DNA of 64,000 bases, taken from assembly GCF_001613305.1 (NCBI RefSeq), contig NZ_BDCC01000066.1:26450-90449 (forward strand), written 5' to 3'. Both the position numbers and the translations under genes were made by a program. The first letter of the stretch is position 1; every line of letters begins with the position of its first letter. The notes beneath the pieces were generated by a model. That model did not search any database, was not told the DNA's origin, and saw only the letters and a program-made list of their open reading frames with translations. Below, piece by piece: positions 40,474-49,775 of this stretch. The stretch is from Nocardia vaccinii NBRC 15922 (GTDB lineage: Bacteria; Actinomycetota; Actinomycetes; Mycobacteriales; Mycobacteriaceae).

Positions 40474-41850
40474 GTGAGTACTTATGTGACGACGAACCCG
40501 TCCACCGGCATCACCGAGCGTGAATTCCCGGGACTGCCCGATGACCGGATTCCCGGTATCGCCGAACGTTCGGCCGAGGGGTTCCGGAGCTGGCGGCGCA
40601 CGCCCGTGGCCGAACGCGCCGCTGCCTTGGCGCGGACCGCGGATCTGTACGAGAAGCGGTCCGCCGAGCTGGCGGCGGCCATCACCAGGGAGATGGGGAA
40701 ACCGATCGAGCAGGCGGCCGCGGAGGTGCGACTGGCCGCCGATATCTATCGCTGGTACGCAGAGCACGGCCCCGAGTTGCTGACCACCGAGCAACTCGAT
40801 CCGCAGGGCGCCCAGGAGTCGGTGGTGCAGACGTTGCCGATCGGGCCGCTCATCGGAGTGATGCCGTGGAACTACCCGTACTATCAGGTCGCGCGTTTCG
40901 CGGCGCCGAACCTGTTGTTGGGCAACACGATTGTGCTCGAGCACGCTTCCATCTGCGCCGCCTCCTCCGAACTCGTCGCCGAGGTATTGCACACGGCGGG
41001 AGTGCCCGACGACGCGTACATCAACGTGTATGCGAGCGCGAGGCAAATCGCGCAGCTGCTGGCACATCCGGCGATTCGCGGAGTATCGCTCACCGGAAGC
41101 GAGAGTGCCGGGGCCTCGGTCGCCGCGGAGGCTTCGAAGAATCTGAAGAAGTCGGTTCTCGAACTCGGCGGTTCGGACCCCTTCATCCTGCTGGACACCG
41201 CCGATATGGCCGAAACCGTCCGGATCGCGGCGCGGGCGCGGCTGGCGAATGCGGGCCAGGCGTGCAACTCCCCGAAACGCTTCATCGTCCTGGACGAACT
41301 CTACGACGACTTCGTGCAGGGCCTGGTGAGTGAATTCGATCGTGCGGTCGTCGGGGATCCGGCGGACACCGGAACCGAGGTGGGTCCGTTGTCCTCGGTG
41401 TCCGCACGAGACACTGTCGCCGACCAGGTCGGTACCGCCGTGCGGCAGGGAGCGACCCTGCACACGGGCGGCTCACCGGGCGACGGTGATGGAGCATTCC
41501 TCGAACCGGCGGTCCTGACCGGCATCACCCCGGGAATGGACGCCTATTCCGAGGAAATCTTCGGTCCCGTGGCCATGGCGTACCGGGCCTCCTGCGTCGA
41601 TGACGCGGTCCGGCTCGCCAACGATGTCGGCTTCGGCCTGAGCGGCTCGGTGTGGAGCGCCGACCTGGCACGAGCCGCGCAGGTCGCGGACCGTCTCGAC
41701 GTCGGAATGGCCTACGTCAACGAGCACGGAACGACGTTGCCCGGCTTGCCCTTCGGCGGTGTCAAGCGCTCGGGGTACGGACGTGAACTGGCGCGCTGGG
41801 GCATGGGTGAGTTCGTCAACGTCAAACTTCGGCGGGTCTCGGTTCGCTAG
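40474..41850 (+). CDS. NAD(P)-dependent aldehyde dehydrogenase, succinate-semialdehyde type (GabD1-like)
   Basis: 458-residue aldehyde dehydrogenase. The oxyanion Asn is in PWNYPY, the cofactor loop is SLTGSESAG, the general base Glu is in LELGGSDPF (about 230), and nucleophile Cys264 is in GQACNS. The length and the NAGQACNSPKRFIV block match the GabD1 group of mycobacteria, which oxidises succinate semialdehyde to succinate. GTG 40474 follows AGGAG. It is convergent with the CtpF-like gene, with 14 bases between. Substrate assigned by similarity only; other short-chain aldehydes are possible. Confidence 0.85.
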   Translation: MSTYVTTNPSTGITEREFPGLPDDRIPGIAERSAEGFRSWRRTPVAERAAALARTADLYEKRSAELAAAITREMGKPIEQAAAEVRLAADIYRWYAEHGPELLTTEQLDPQGAQESVVQTLPIGPLIGVMPWNYPYYQVARFAAPNLLLGNTIVLEHASICAASSELVAEVLHTAGVPDDAYINVYASARQIAQLLAHPAIRGVSLTGSESAGASVAAEASKNLKKSVLELGGSDPFILLDTADMAETVRIAARARLANAGQACNSPKRFIVLDELYDDFVQGLVSEFDRAVVGDPADTGTEVGPLSSVSARDTVADQVGTAVRQGATLHTGGSPGDGDGAFLEPAVLTGITPGMDAYSEEIFGPVAMAYRASCVDDAVRLANDVGFGLSGSVWSADLARAAQVADRLDVGMAYVNEHGTTLPGLPFGGVKRSGYGRELARWGMGEFVNVKLRRVSVR

Positions 41851-41864
41851 CCGCCCGGCAGTTT

Positions 41865-44486
41865 TCACGGTGATCCATCGTCCGGACGGATGTCTTGTGC
41901 CGAAACGGTTCGTCGGCGACCGGGGTGCAGGATGCGATCGAGTCGGACGGCGGCGTATCCGAGTGTGGACACGCCCGCGACGACGAGCAGGTCGGTGCCG
42001 GTCAACGGGGCGGTACCGAGCAGATCCCGCAACAGTGGCAGATACAGCGCGGCCAGTTGCAGAGCCAGCGCTGCGGCGACCGCGACCAGCAGCATCGGAT
42101 TCGCCGGTGAACGAGGCCGAGCGCGGGAGCCCAGCGCCGCGCCGAGCTGGGCTGCGCCCAGGGTGAAGAAGGCCATTGTTTGCCAGGGCCTGCCGGTGTG
42201 CTGAGCCCAGATCGCGACGCCGAGCGTGACCGCGGTCAGCACGACCGCGATGCGCACCACCCGCTGCCACAGTCCCGCGCCCAGGATGCTCTGGGTCGGG
42301 GGGCGGGGCGCGCGCCGGATGAGATCCGGGTCCGCGGGTTCACCACCGAGCGCGACGCCGGGCAGGCCGTGGGTGAGCAGGTTGATCCACAGGATCTGGG
42401 CCGGGAGCAGCGGCAGTGCCATGCCCAGGAAGGGCCCGGCGAGCATGACCGCGATCTCGGCCGCGCCGCCGGCGAGGCCGTAGACCAGGAAGCGGCGGAT
42501 GTTGGCGTAGATGCGGCGGCCTTCCTCCACGGCGGTGACGACCGTGCCGAGGTCGTTGTCGGCCAGGACGAGGTCGGCGGCCTGGCGAGCCACCTCGGTG
42601 CCGCGTCCGCCCATCGCCACGCCGATGTCCGCGCGGCGCAGTGCGGGCCCGTCGTTGACCCCGTCGCCGTTCATCGCGACGATTTCGCCGCCGCGGCGGA
42701 GGGTTTCGATGATGTCGAGTTTCTGCGCCGGAGTGGCGCGGGCATACACCGCCGCGTCCGGCAGACCCTGTCCGGCGTGAGCACGGCAGTCCAGAACGGC
42801 ATCTCCGGCGCCGATGATGCCCACCTCGGTGGCGATCGCGCGGGCGGTGCCGGGGTGGTCGCCGGTGATCAGCACCGGACGGATCCCGGCCTGCCGGCAG
42901 GCTGCGATCGTGCCGGCGGCCGTGGGACGGGGCGGATCCACGATGGCGATCAGGCCGAGCAGCCCCAGTCCTTGCTCGGGATCCGAGCCCGTCGCCGGTG
43001 CGATGTCCCGGTCGGCCTGCGCTACGGCCAGCACCCGGAAACCGTTGTATGCCAACTGATCAGCCCATTCGCGGGCTGCTGTCGACGACGCCGGGTCGTC
43101 GGCGAGCACGTGGGAATCGAGCACCGCTTCGGGGGCGCCTTTGCAGATCACCCGATATCGTCCGCCGGGCAGCCGGTGGATCGTGCTCATTCGCTTGCGG
43201 TCACTGTCGAACGGCCGCTCATCGACACGCGGCGCTCGCGCGTTCACTTCGTCGTGGCGGAGGCCGAGTTTGCTCGCGGCGAACAGGAGCGCGATCTCGG
43301 TCGGATCCCCTAGCGCTCCCCAGGGCCCGCCGGCGGTGGCCGGGGGAGTCGGATGCGCGTCGTTGCACAGCGCCGCGGCGGTCAGCAGCGCGGTGATCTC
43401 CGGTATCTCGGAGTCGGTGAGAGCCTTTTGGCCGGTACGGATTTCGCCGTTCGGAGTGTCGTCTGATCCGGTGACGGTCGCCTCGGCTACGGCAGTCCAG
43501 AGCCGCTGGGCAACCATCCGTCCCTCGGTGAGGGTCCCGGTTTTGTCGGTGGCCAGCACCGTGACCGAGCCCAGTGTCTCGACTGCGGGAAGCCTGCGGA
43601 TCAGCGCATTGCGTGCGGCCATGCGCCGCGCGCCCAGCGCCAGCCCCAGAGTGACCACGGCCGGCAGCGATTCCGGGACCGCGGCGACCGCGAGACTGAT
43701 GGCGGTCACGACCATCAGTTCCACCGGCTGCCCTCGAAACAGCCCGATGGCCAGCACGATCGCGCACAATCCCACCGTGACCGCGGCCAGCATCCGGCCG
43801 ATATCCGTGAGCCTGCGTTGCAGCGGGGTCAGCCCGCCGCCGCCCTTGTCCAGCAATCGCGCGATGCGTCCGGTAGCGCTCGCCGCCCCGACCGCGGTCA
43901 CCACCGCCCGCGCACGGCCTTTCACGACCACCGTGCCCGCCGACAGTGCCCGGTCGCCGGTTGCCGACTTGTCCACCGGGACCGACTCGCCGGTCAACGC
44001 GGACTCGTCCACCCGCAGCGCCACCGCCTCGCTCACCACCGCGTCGGCTGCCACGATGTCACCCTCGGCCAGCATCAACAGGTCACCGACCACCACACCG
44101 GCGGCGGGAATCTCGTGCCGAGCCGAATCCCGGATCACGGTGGCGGTCGGGGCGGTCAACCTCGACAATGCCGCGATGGCGTGATCGGCGCGCACCTCCT
44201 GCACGACGCCGACGGTGGTGTTGGCCACGACCACCAGAAGGATCACCGACATGTCGGTCCAGTCGCCGGTCACGATGGTCAGCGCTGCCGCGGCCAGCAG
44301 CACCATGATCAGCGGATCGCGCACCTGCGCGGCGATCCGCTGCCACCACCGGACCGGCGGCCGCTGCGGCAACACATTCGCACCGTCACGGGCCAGCCGA
44401 TCGGCCGCCTCGGCCGATGTCAGCCCCGGCGTCGCCGCCGATCCGATCCGAGTCCGCGACATCTCGACCAGTCCATTCCGCGCCAT
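41865..44486 (-). CDS. ctpF: P2-type cation-transporting ATPase, CtpF-like
   Basis: 873-residue P-type ATPase with an N-terminal cation-ATPase domain (LTSAEAADRLARDGANVLP), actuator LTGESVPVDK, membrane PESLPA, phosphorylation Asp314 in DKTGTLTEG, nucleotide site CKGAPEAV, hinge NGDGVNDGPAL and the ILWINLLTHGLPG segment. It resembles mycobacterial CtpF (905 aa), a DosR-regulon pump linked to calcium. ATG 44486 follows AAGGG. The message would begin with a 20-base perfect hairpin directly before the ribosome site. It is divergent from hrp1, and a DosR-like box sits in the shared region. Confidence 0.87.
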   Translation of the reverse strand: MARNGLVEMSRTRIGSAATPGLTSAEAADRLARDGANVLPQRPPVRWWQRIAAQVRDPLIMVLLAAAALTIVTGDWTDMSVILLVVVANTTVGVVQEVRADHAIAALSRLTAPTATVIRDSARHEIPAAGVVVGDLLMLAEGDIVAADAVVSEAVALRVDESALTGESVPVDKSATGDRALSAGTVVVKGRARAVVTAVGAASATGRIARLLDKGGGGLTPLQRRLTDIGRMLAAVTVGLCAIVLAIGLFRGQPVELMVVTAISLAVAAVPESLPAVVTLGLALGARRMAARNALIRRLPAVETLGSVTVLATDKTGTLTEGRMVAQRLWTAVAEATVTGSDDTPNGEIRTGQKALTDSEIPEITALLTAAALCNDAHPTPPATAGGPWGALGDPTEIALLFAASKLGLRHDEVNARAPRVDERPFDSDRKRMSTIHRLPGGRYRVICKGAPEAVLDSHVLADDPASSTAAREWADQLAYNGFRVLAVAQADRDIAPATGSDPEQGLGLLGLIAIVDPPRPTAAGTIAACRQAGIRPVLITGDHPGTARAIATEVGIIGAGDAVLDCRAHAGQGLPDAAVYARATPAQKLDIIETLRRGGEIVAMNGDGVNDGPALRRADIGVAMGGRGTEVARQAADLVLADNDLGTVVTAVEEGRRIYANIRRFLVYGLAGGAAEIAVMLAGPFLGMALPLLPAQILWINLLTHGLPGVALGGEPADPDLIRRAPRPPTQSILGAGLWQRVVRIAVVLTAVTLGVAIWAQHTGRPWQTMAFFTLGAAQLGAALGSRARPRSPANPMLLVAVAAALALQLAALYLPLLRDLLGTAPLTGTDLLVVAGVSTLGYAAVRLDRILHPGRRRTVSAQDIRPDDGSP

Positions 44487-44500
44487 CGACGGAGACCCTT

Positions 44501-44520
44501 CCCGCACCGGCCGGTGCGGG
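44501..44520. promoter_or_regulatory. Perfect 20-base palindrome in the ctpF leader
   Basis: CCCGCACCGG-CCGGTGCGGG is fully self-complementary and ends about four bases from the AAGGG ribosome site of ctpF (minus strand). A second hairpin lies just upstream. This could be an operator or an RNA structure controlling translation. Confidence 0.5.
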
Positions 44521-44714
44521 TTCCGGGCACCGCAGTGCCGGTACCCGGCAGATCTCACGTTTCCGCATGGCCCGCCTGTCCCGCTGCCCACCGAGGTCAC
44601 CGGGGGAAGGGCCCTCCGGCCCGGTTCCGGCGATCTCGGTGCCGGCGTCCGAAGCCGATATCGCACCGGCTGACCGGCGCTGCGGGGTCGGGCCGTGCAA
44701 ACCGGCTGACGGGT

Positions 44715-44728
44715 CGGGACTTTGTCCT
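44715..44728. promoter_or_regulatory. Degenerate DosR-like box upstream of hrp1
   Basis: TCGGGACTTTGTCCTC contains the left half of the mycobacterial DosR motif (GGGACTTT) and a right half GTCC with a spacer one base short. It is centred about 72 bases before the hrp1 ATG, a usual place for such boxes. Confidence 0.4.
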
Positions 44729-44793
44729 CTTTGTGTGGGTGAAGACATGGAGTGATGGTGAACAGGTCATGTCGTTCGAACAGGAGGCACATA

Positions 44794-45213
44794 ATGGCCA
44801 CAGCCAAGGACATCATGCATCCGGGTGCCCACTGGGTTTCTCGTGCGGACACGCTCGCCCGCGCGGCCCAAGTGATGCGTGAACTCGATATCGGCGCGCT
44901 ACCGATCAGCGATGAGAACGATCGGCTGTGCGGGATCATCACCGACCGCGACATCGTCGTCAAAGGTATTGCTGTCGGTCGTGATCCGGCGCGCACGACC
45001 TGCGCCGACCTGTGCGAGGGAACTCCGCGATGGGTCGAGGCCGATACCAGCGTCGACGATGTTCTCCGCGAACTCGAGGCCCGGCAGATAAAGCGGCTCC
45101 CGGTCATCGAGAACAAGAGGCTGGTGGGCATGATCAGCGAAGCCGATATCGGCCGGCACCTGGGTGAGCACGAGATCGCGGAGTTCGTGGAGAGCGTGTA
45201 CGCGGGGCAGTGA
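44794..45213 (+). CDS. hrp1: CBS-domain hypoxic response protein 1 (Hrp1-like)
   Basis: 139 residues, two CBS domains. MATAKDIMHPGAHWVSRADT, MRELDIGALPI, LCGIITDRDIVVKGIA, RQIKRLPVIENKRLVGMISE and ADIGRHL parallel mycobacterial Hrp1 (Rv2626c, 143 aa), one of the most strongly DosR-induced proteins, along nearly its whole length. ATG 44794 has AGGAGG eight bases upstream. A universal stress protein gene follows after about 50 bases and is likely co-transcribed. CBS pairs often bind adenine nucleotides; the ligand of Hrp1 and its exact role are unsettled. Confidence 0.9.
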   Translation: MATAKDIMHPGAHWVSRADTLARAAQVMRELDIGALPISDENDRLCGIITDRDIVVKGIAVGRDPARTTCADLCEGTPRWVEADTSVDDVLRELEARQIKRLPVIENKRLVGMISEADIGRHLGEHEIAEFVESVYAGQ

Positions 45214-45264
45214 GCCCTGACGCCGTGGGTGATCGGTCGGATGGCATCGGAGGTTGAGGTTCGG

Positions 45265-46176
45265 ATGGACGTGCATCGCCTTGCTTCGGCATCGGTAGTG
45301 GTGGGGGTCGATGGATCGGCGGGCGCTGATCTCGCCCTGGACTGGGCGGCCGGCTTGGCCGCGCAGCGCGAACGCGAGCTGCATATCGTCTGTGGGCTCG
45401 GGCTGGCGCCGGCGCGTCGGGGATCGAGCCGTTACGCTGCGTGGCTCGACTCGGTCCAGCATGGGTTGCGCGCGAAAGGGGCGGCGATCGTCGAGCGGGC
45501 GCGGTACCGGGCCTTGGCCGCGGAGCCGGGTTCGAGGGTGTCGACCGAGGTTTCCGATGCCACGCCCGCCGGCGTGCTGGTGCGGCACAGCGCCGAGGCG
45601 TATCTGGTGGTTATGGGCGCCGTCGGCGCGAGCGGGTTCGCCGCGCACGTCGGTTCGGTAGTGCTGAGGGTGGTTGCTCACGGGCAGGGAACGATTGTGG
45701 TAGTCCGCGCGGACTCGAGCGCGGGCGATCAGCTACCCGGCGGGGGGCCGGTGGTCGTCGGCGTGGACGGCAGCCGCGCCGGCGAGGCAGCGGTCGGCGT
45801 CGCGTTCGAGGAAGCCGCGGAACGCGATACCGGCCTGCTGGCCGTGTATGCGTGTCACGACCTCAACTCGGGGTTGTATGCGGCGGACCCGTACGTGCTG
45901 TACTCGGTGCCGGAAATAGAGGTGAGCGAGCACGCGGTTCTGGCCGAACGACTGGCGGGCTGGCACGGGAAATATCCGGACGTGCCGGTCACTCGTCAGG
46001 TACTGATGTCCGATCCGGTTACCGCACTGTTGGATTCAGCGAAATCAGCGCAACTGCTGGTGGTCGGCAGCCGTGGGCGAGACGGATTCCTCGGTGCGCT
46101 GCTCGGCTCGACATCGAATTCGCTGGTGCAGCACGCCCAGTGCCCCGTGATGGTTGTGCATCCGCCGAAACAGTAA
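45265..46176 (+). CDS. Tandem universal stress protein (Rv2623-like)
   Basis: 303 residues with two USP domains. Domain 1 starts SVVVGVDGSAGADLALDWA and ends in the ATP-type loop MGAVGASGFAAHVGSVVLRV; domain 2 starts VVVGVDGSRAGEAAV and ends VGSRGRDGFLGALLGST. Both follow the G-2x-G-9x-G(S/T) ATP-binding pattern, as in mycobacterial Rv2623, a DosR-regulated ATP-binding protein that slows growth. ATG 45265 follows GAGG; an earlier ATG at 45241 is possible. It lies 51 bases downstream of hrp1 on the same strand. Confidence 0.88.
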   Translation: MDVHRLASASVVVGVDGSAGADLALDWAAGLAAQRERELHIVCGLGLAPARRGSSRYAAWLDSVQHGLRAKGAAIVERARYRALAAEPGSRVSTEVSDATPAGVLVRHSAEAYLVVMGAVGASGFAAHVGSVVLRVVAHGQGTIVVVRADSSAGDQLPGGGPVVVGVDGSRAGEAAVGVAFEEAAERDTGLLAVYACHDLNSGLYAADPYVLYSVPEIEVSEHAVLAERLAGWHGKYPDVPVTRQVLMSDPVTALLDSAKSAQLLVVGSRGRDGFLGALLGSTSNSLVQHAQCPVMVVHPPKQ

Positions 46177-46210
46177 CCAGCGCGGCCGGATTCGCACGGT
46201 TCGTGGTTGT

Positions 46211-47005
46211 TCATACCGCGGCGATGTCGCGGCGGTCGAATACCGGCAGGGCCGCGACGATGAATACCACCGCGGTGATGGCGAGCCACAGATAGCCCGG
46301 CCGCAGCCCTGCGCCCATCGGGCCGGTGTCCAGCGCCTGCTGGAATGGTGACCACGGACCCCAGGGGCGCACCGCGTCGACGATCTTCGAGGCCGCGTAC
46401 AGCACGTATGTGCCCACGGCCAGCACACTCGTGGCCGCGAGAGCGCTCGCGCGGCGTCCGGTCATGGCCCCCAAGGCCAAGGCCAGCGCACCGAACGGCG
46501 CGGCGAGCGCGATCATGGCCACCGAACCGCTCGCGGCGGCGGCGATACCGACATGCATCCCGAACACCGCCGAACACGCGACAACGGCAGCGAACAACAC
46601 CGCGCCGAGCAGGACCAGCCCGGTGAGCAGAACCGCGCCCTGCTCCAGCACCAGCCGCATCGGTGTCACCCGGGTCACCAGCAGCACCTCGAGAGTGCCG
46701 GACTCCTCCTCACCGGCGATCGCGCGGGCGCCTCGTGACACCGCGAACACCAGAAACAGGACGGGCAGCAACATGCTGTACAGCTCGGTGTTGAGAAACC
46801 CCGTGCCGGTGGAGAATTCGTCGATGGCGAATAATTTGCGCAGCGCTTCCGGATAGTTGTTCAGCAGCTGCTGGAGTCCGCTGATATGCGAAATCGACGG
46901 CCACAGCGCCGATTCCAGGAGCACCAGCGCGATGATGCCGACACTCCAGCCGACCAGCCCGCGGCGTTGATCTCGCAGGCATTTCCGATACACCGTGCCG
47001 AACAT
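46211..47005 (-). CDS. ABC-2 type transporter permease
   Basis: 264-residue membrane protein with about six hydrophobic segments (VGIIALVLLESALWP, LPVLFLVFAVSRGARAIAG, LLTGLVLLGAVLFAAVVA). The intracellular GEEESGTLEVLLVTRV segment is the ABC-2 coupling signature. Its ATG overlaps the ATPase stop by one base (TGATG), so the pair is translated together. Such exporters move drugs, lipids or polyketides; the substrate is unknown. Confidence 0.85.
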   Translation of the reverse strand: MFGTVYRKCLRDQRRGLVGWSVGIIALVLLESALWPSISHISGLQQLLNNYPEALRKLFAIDEFSTGTGFLNTELYSMLLPVLFLVFAVSRGARAIAGEEESGTLEVLLVTRVTPMRLVLEQGAVLLTGLVLLGAVLFAAVVACSAVFGMHVGIAAAASGSVAMIALAAPFGALALALGAMTGRRASALAATSVLAVGTYVLYAASKIVDAVRPWGPWSPFQQALDTGPMGAGLRPGYLWLAITAVVFIVAALPVFDRRDIAAV

Positions 47006-47898
47006 CAGTGGTCCTGCCCGTAGTAGGTGAGGAAGATGTCCTCGAGGTCGGGTTCGTGACTGACGATGTCGCGCACGCCGTAGGGCGCGACGAACTTCAA
47101 CAGCTCGGCTGTCGATCCATCCACTTCGACGCGGATCACGTGATCCGCACCGTCGACCGACCGTACTCCGCCCACCGCACGCAGCAACCGCGTATCCGGA
47201 GGTGTGCCGGCGAAAGTGAGATCGAGTCGGCGCTGCGCCTGTGCGGTCAAGGCGGTGACCGATCGCATCTCGACCAGCCGACCGTGGCGCAGAATCGCAA
47301 CCGTGTCGGCGACCGCCTGCACCTCCGACAAGATGTGCGAGGACAGGAACACCGTGCGACCCGCGTCGCGGGCCTCTCGCAACATCGTCAGGAATTCACG
47401 CTGGACCAGCGGGTCCAAACCCTGGGTCGGCTCATCGAGCACGAGCACATCCGGGTCGGACATGAACGCCTGCACGATGCCGACCTTCTGCCGGTTGCCG
47501 TGCGACATCGCCGCGATCCGTATCGACAGGTCCAAGTCCAGGCGCTCGACCAGGCCATGCAGCACCGTGGGGTCGACTTCGCCGCGCAGCCGGGCGAGGT
47601 AGGTCAGATACTGCTCGGCGGTCAGCTCCGGGTAGGGGACGAACTGGCCCGGGAGGTAACCGATGTGCCGCTGCGCGGCCGATCGCGCGCGCACCGTGTC
47701 CGCCCCCGCGACGCTCACCGAGCCGCGGGTCGGCCGCATCAGGCCGACCAGTATTCGGGTGGTCGTCGTCTTGCCCGCGCCATTGGGGCCCAGATATCCG
47801 AAGACCACCCCGGCCGGCACCTCGAAGCTCACGTCGACGAGGGCGGGCACGCGGCCGTAGAACTTGGTCAGCCCCTGTATCGCGATTACCGGCGGCAT
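47005..47898 (-). CDS. ABC transporter ATP-binding protein (DrrA-like)
   Basis: 297-residue ATPase: Walker A GPNGAGKTTT, signature SHGNRQK in place of LSGGQ, Walker B VLVLDEPTQGLD, and the switch His in LSSHILSEVQ. The C-terminal 70 residues resemble the DrrA-type extension. The start is uncertain: ATG 47898 (MPPVIAIQGLTKFYG) begins at the domain, while an ATG at 47964 would add 22 residues. Neither ribosome site is strong. It forms an exporter with the downstream permease. Confidence 0.85.
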   Translation of the reverse strand: MPPVIAIQGLTKFYGRVPALVDVSFEVPAGVVFGYLGPNGAGKTTTTRILVGLMRPTRGSVSVAGADTVRARSAAQRHIGYLPGQFVPYPELTAEQYLTYLARLRGEVDPTVLHGLVERLDLDLSIRIAAMSHGNRQKVGIVQAFMSDPDVLVLDEPTQGLDPLVQREFLTMLREARDAGRTVFLSSHILSEVQAVADTVAILRHGRLVEMRSVTALTAQAQRRLDLTFAGTPPDTRLLRAVGGVRSVDGADHVIRVEVDGSTAELLKFVAPYGVRDIVSHEPDLEDIFLTYYGQDH

Positions 47899-48180
47899 GG
47901 ATACAGCCTGCGCTGCCGCGACGAGCGCTTGCAGAGTCCTGTGCACCCGCTCGCGTTGACTCATGTCACCACAGCCGGTCCTACGTCGAGATCAGCGTGC
48001 GATTCCGTTGAGCGGGACGGTCCCGGATCGCCATCGGACCGTGCACCCCGACCTATGTCCGTATGGTGCGGGACGTTCGCCCCTCCCGGAGCCGGTGACG
48101 AGCTGGTCGACTGGAGGCGGTCGTAGAGAAGCGGACCGTCGTCGACGGCGGCGCGTTACCGAGCTGACGATTGGTGTCGA
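47899..48180. other. Divergent promoter region with GGGAC palindromes
   Basis: 282 bases between the ABC ATPase and the acyltransferase. It holds CGGGAC-G-GTCCCG at 48013-48025, a perfect 13-base palindrome, and the DosR-like element at 48070-48083. No extra gene. Confidence 0.5.
48070..48083. promoter_or_regulatory. DosR-like box, one mismatch, upstream of the WS/DGAT gene
   Basis: GGGAC-GTTC-GCCCC fits the GGGAC-N4-GTCCC form seen elsewhere in the window with a single mismatch, about 100 bases ahead of the acyltransferase start. In mycobacteria the main triacylglycerol synthase Tgs1 is DosR-controlled, which makes the position sensible. Confidence 0.4.
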
Positions 48181-49617
48181 ATGATGGCGGAATTGGGTCC
48201 GTTGGACGCGGGATTTCTGGCGATGGAGGACAGCGACCGGCACGTCAGTATGGGGATCGGGACGGTGTCCATCCTCCACGATCCGCCGCCGACGCCCGCT
48301 GAGCTGCGCGCGTGGATCGATCGTGGTCTGGAGAGCCACGGCCGGTTGCGGCAACGGGTACGGCGCACGCCGTTGGATCTGAAAGCGCCGGTGTGGGAGG
48401 ACGACCCGAATTTCGATCTCGAGCACCATATCCGGTGGACCGCGCTGCCGGACCCGGGCGGTGAGCAAGAGCTGCGAGAGCTGGTCGCCACCGAACTCAC
48501 CGAACGGTTGGACCGCGACCATCCGATGTGGGAGGTGGTGGTGGTCGAACACCTCGCCGACGAGCGCTGGGCACTGATCACGAAGGCTCACCACACCGTG
48601 ATCGACGGGATCTCGGGAGTGACCCTTTTCGAAAGCTTCTGCGATCCGATTCCCGATGGCCGGCCCGCGGGAACCGCAAAGCCTTCGCACATCGGTCCGG
48701 CGCGGTTGCTGTCCGGTGTGCTCCGATTGCCCTATACCGTCCCCCGTGTCGCCCTCGGCACCGTGCGAACATTGGCGCCTGTACTGCTGGCTGCCGTGAC
48801 ACCGGTCGCCGAGACCTCGCTCAATGGTCCCATCGGCCGGCAACGTCGCTACGCGGTCGCGCGTACCGAATTGCCGCATGTGCGCGAGATCGGCGCGGCG
48901 TACGGCGTCACTGTCAATGACGTGGCGGTCGCCGCCATCGCAGCGGCGTACCGTGGATTGTTGCTGCGCCGTGGGGAGCATCCGGCAGCGGGCACCCTGC
49001 GGATCGTGGTGCCGGTCTCGATGCGGAAGCCCGACGCGAAATATGTTCTGGACAACCGGGTTTCGGCGATGGTCCCGTATCTCCCGATCGAGGTCGTCGA
49101 TCCGGTCGAACGGCTGCTGGCCGCGCATCAGCGCATCGCGCGCCATCGGACCCGGGGCGAGCCCGAGGCCGAACAGTCGTTGCTGCGACTGGCCGGATGG
49201 CTGCCGTCCGGACTCGTCGGGATGGTGTTCCGGCTGGCATCGTGGTTCCCGCAGCGTGGCGTCTCGGCGCTGGCGACCAATATCCCAGGACCGCGACATC
49301 GGCTGAGACTGGGCGGCCGCGACGTGCTCGAGATGTGGCCGTGCATCCCGATCGCCATGCGAGTCCGCACGACGATCGCGATCCTGAGCTACGGCGACGT
49401 TCTGACCTTCGGCATCACCGGCGACCGCGACACCGCACCCGATATCGACGCGATCGCCTCCGGCATCGCCACCGAGGTCGCCGTGCTGCTGGCACACGCC
49501 CGCGGCCAGCGGCCGCGACGCCGGATGGAGCTGGTTCGCGACCACGCCGCCCGCAAATCGCGCGGGTCGGCCACCGATCGCTCCTCGACTCGAAGCGCCG
49601 GTGGTTCACCGTCCTGA
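48181..49617 (+). CDS. Wax ester synthase / diacylglycerol acyltransferase (WS/DGAT)
   Basis: 478-residue acyltransferase that esterifies diacylglycerol or fatty alcohols with acyl-CoA to give storage lipid. The active-site motif HHTVIDG lies at residues 137-143. Other family blocks are MWEVVVVEHL, the NDVAVAAIAAAYR helix and the C-terminal ATNIPGPRHRL. ATG 48181 has a second ATG directly after; the start resembles the family's LGPLDAGFL. The last 35 residues are disordered and basic. Triacylglycerol is the likely main product in this group; preference cannot be read from sequence. Confidence 0.92.
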   Translation: MMAELGPLDAGFLAMEDSDRHVSMGIGTVSILHDPPPTPAELRAWIDRGLESHGRLRQRVRRTPLDLKAPVWEDDPNFDLEHHIRWTALPDPGGEQELRELVATELTERLDRDHPMWEVVVVEHLADERWALITKAHHTVIDGISGVTLFESFCDPIPDGRPAGTAKPSHIGPARLLSGVLRLPYTVPRVALGTVRTLAPVLLAAVTPVAETSLNGPIGRQRRYAVARTELPHVREIGAAYGVTVNDVAVAAIAAAYRGLLLRRGEHPAAGTLRIVVPVSMRKPDAKYVLDNRVSAMVPYLPIEVVDPVERLLAAHQRIARHRTRGEPEAEQSLLRLAGWLPSGLVGMVFRLASWFPQRGVSALATNIPGPRHRLRLGGRDVLEMWPCIPIAMRVRTTIAILSYGDVLTFGITGDRDTAPDIDAIASGIATEVAVLLAHARGQRPRRRMELVRDHAARKSRGSATDRSSTRSAGGSPS

Positions 49618-49775
49618 GGAAGGGCTCACCCGGCCCGGATAGGGCGACACCGGCAGGTCGAGCCGATCCGACGGGCCTCGGCGATGCCCCGTGACCAACG
49701 GCTCTGGCGCCGGTCACTCGGCCGGGCGAGGATATGGGTCCGAGAGCTCGAACGTGACGAGCGAGAGGTCGAGCC

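Larger units (their letters stand above)
44487..44793. other. Shared promoter region of ctpF and hrp1
   Basis: 307 bases between divergent genes. It contains the 44501-44520 hairpin, a second inverted repeat GGCAC-CGCA-GTGCC (44526-44539), and the degenerate DosR-like box. No extra gene seen. Confidence 0.6.
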
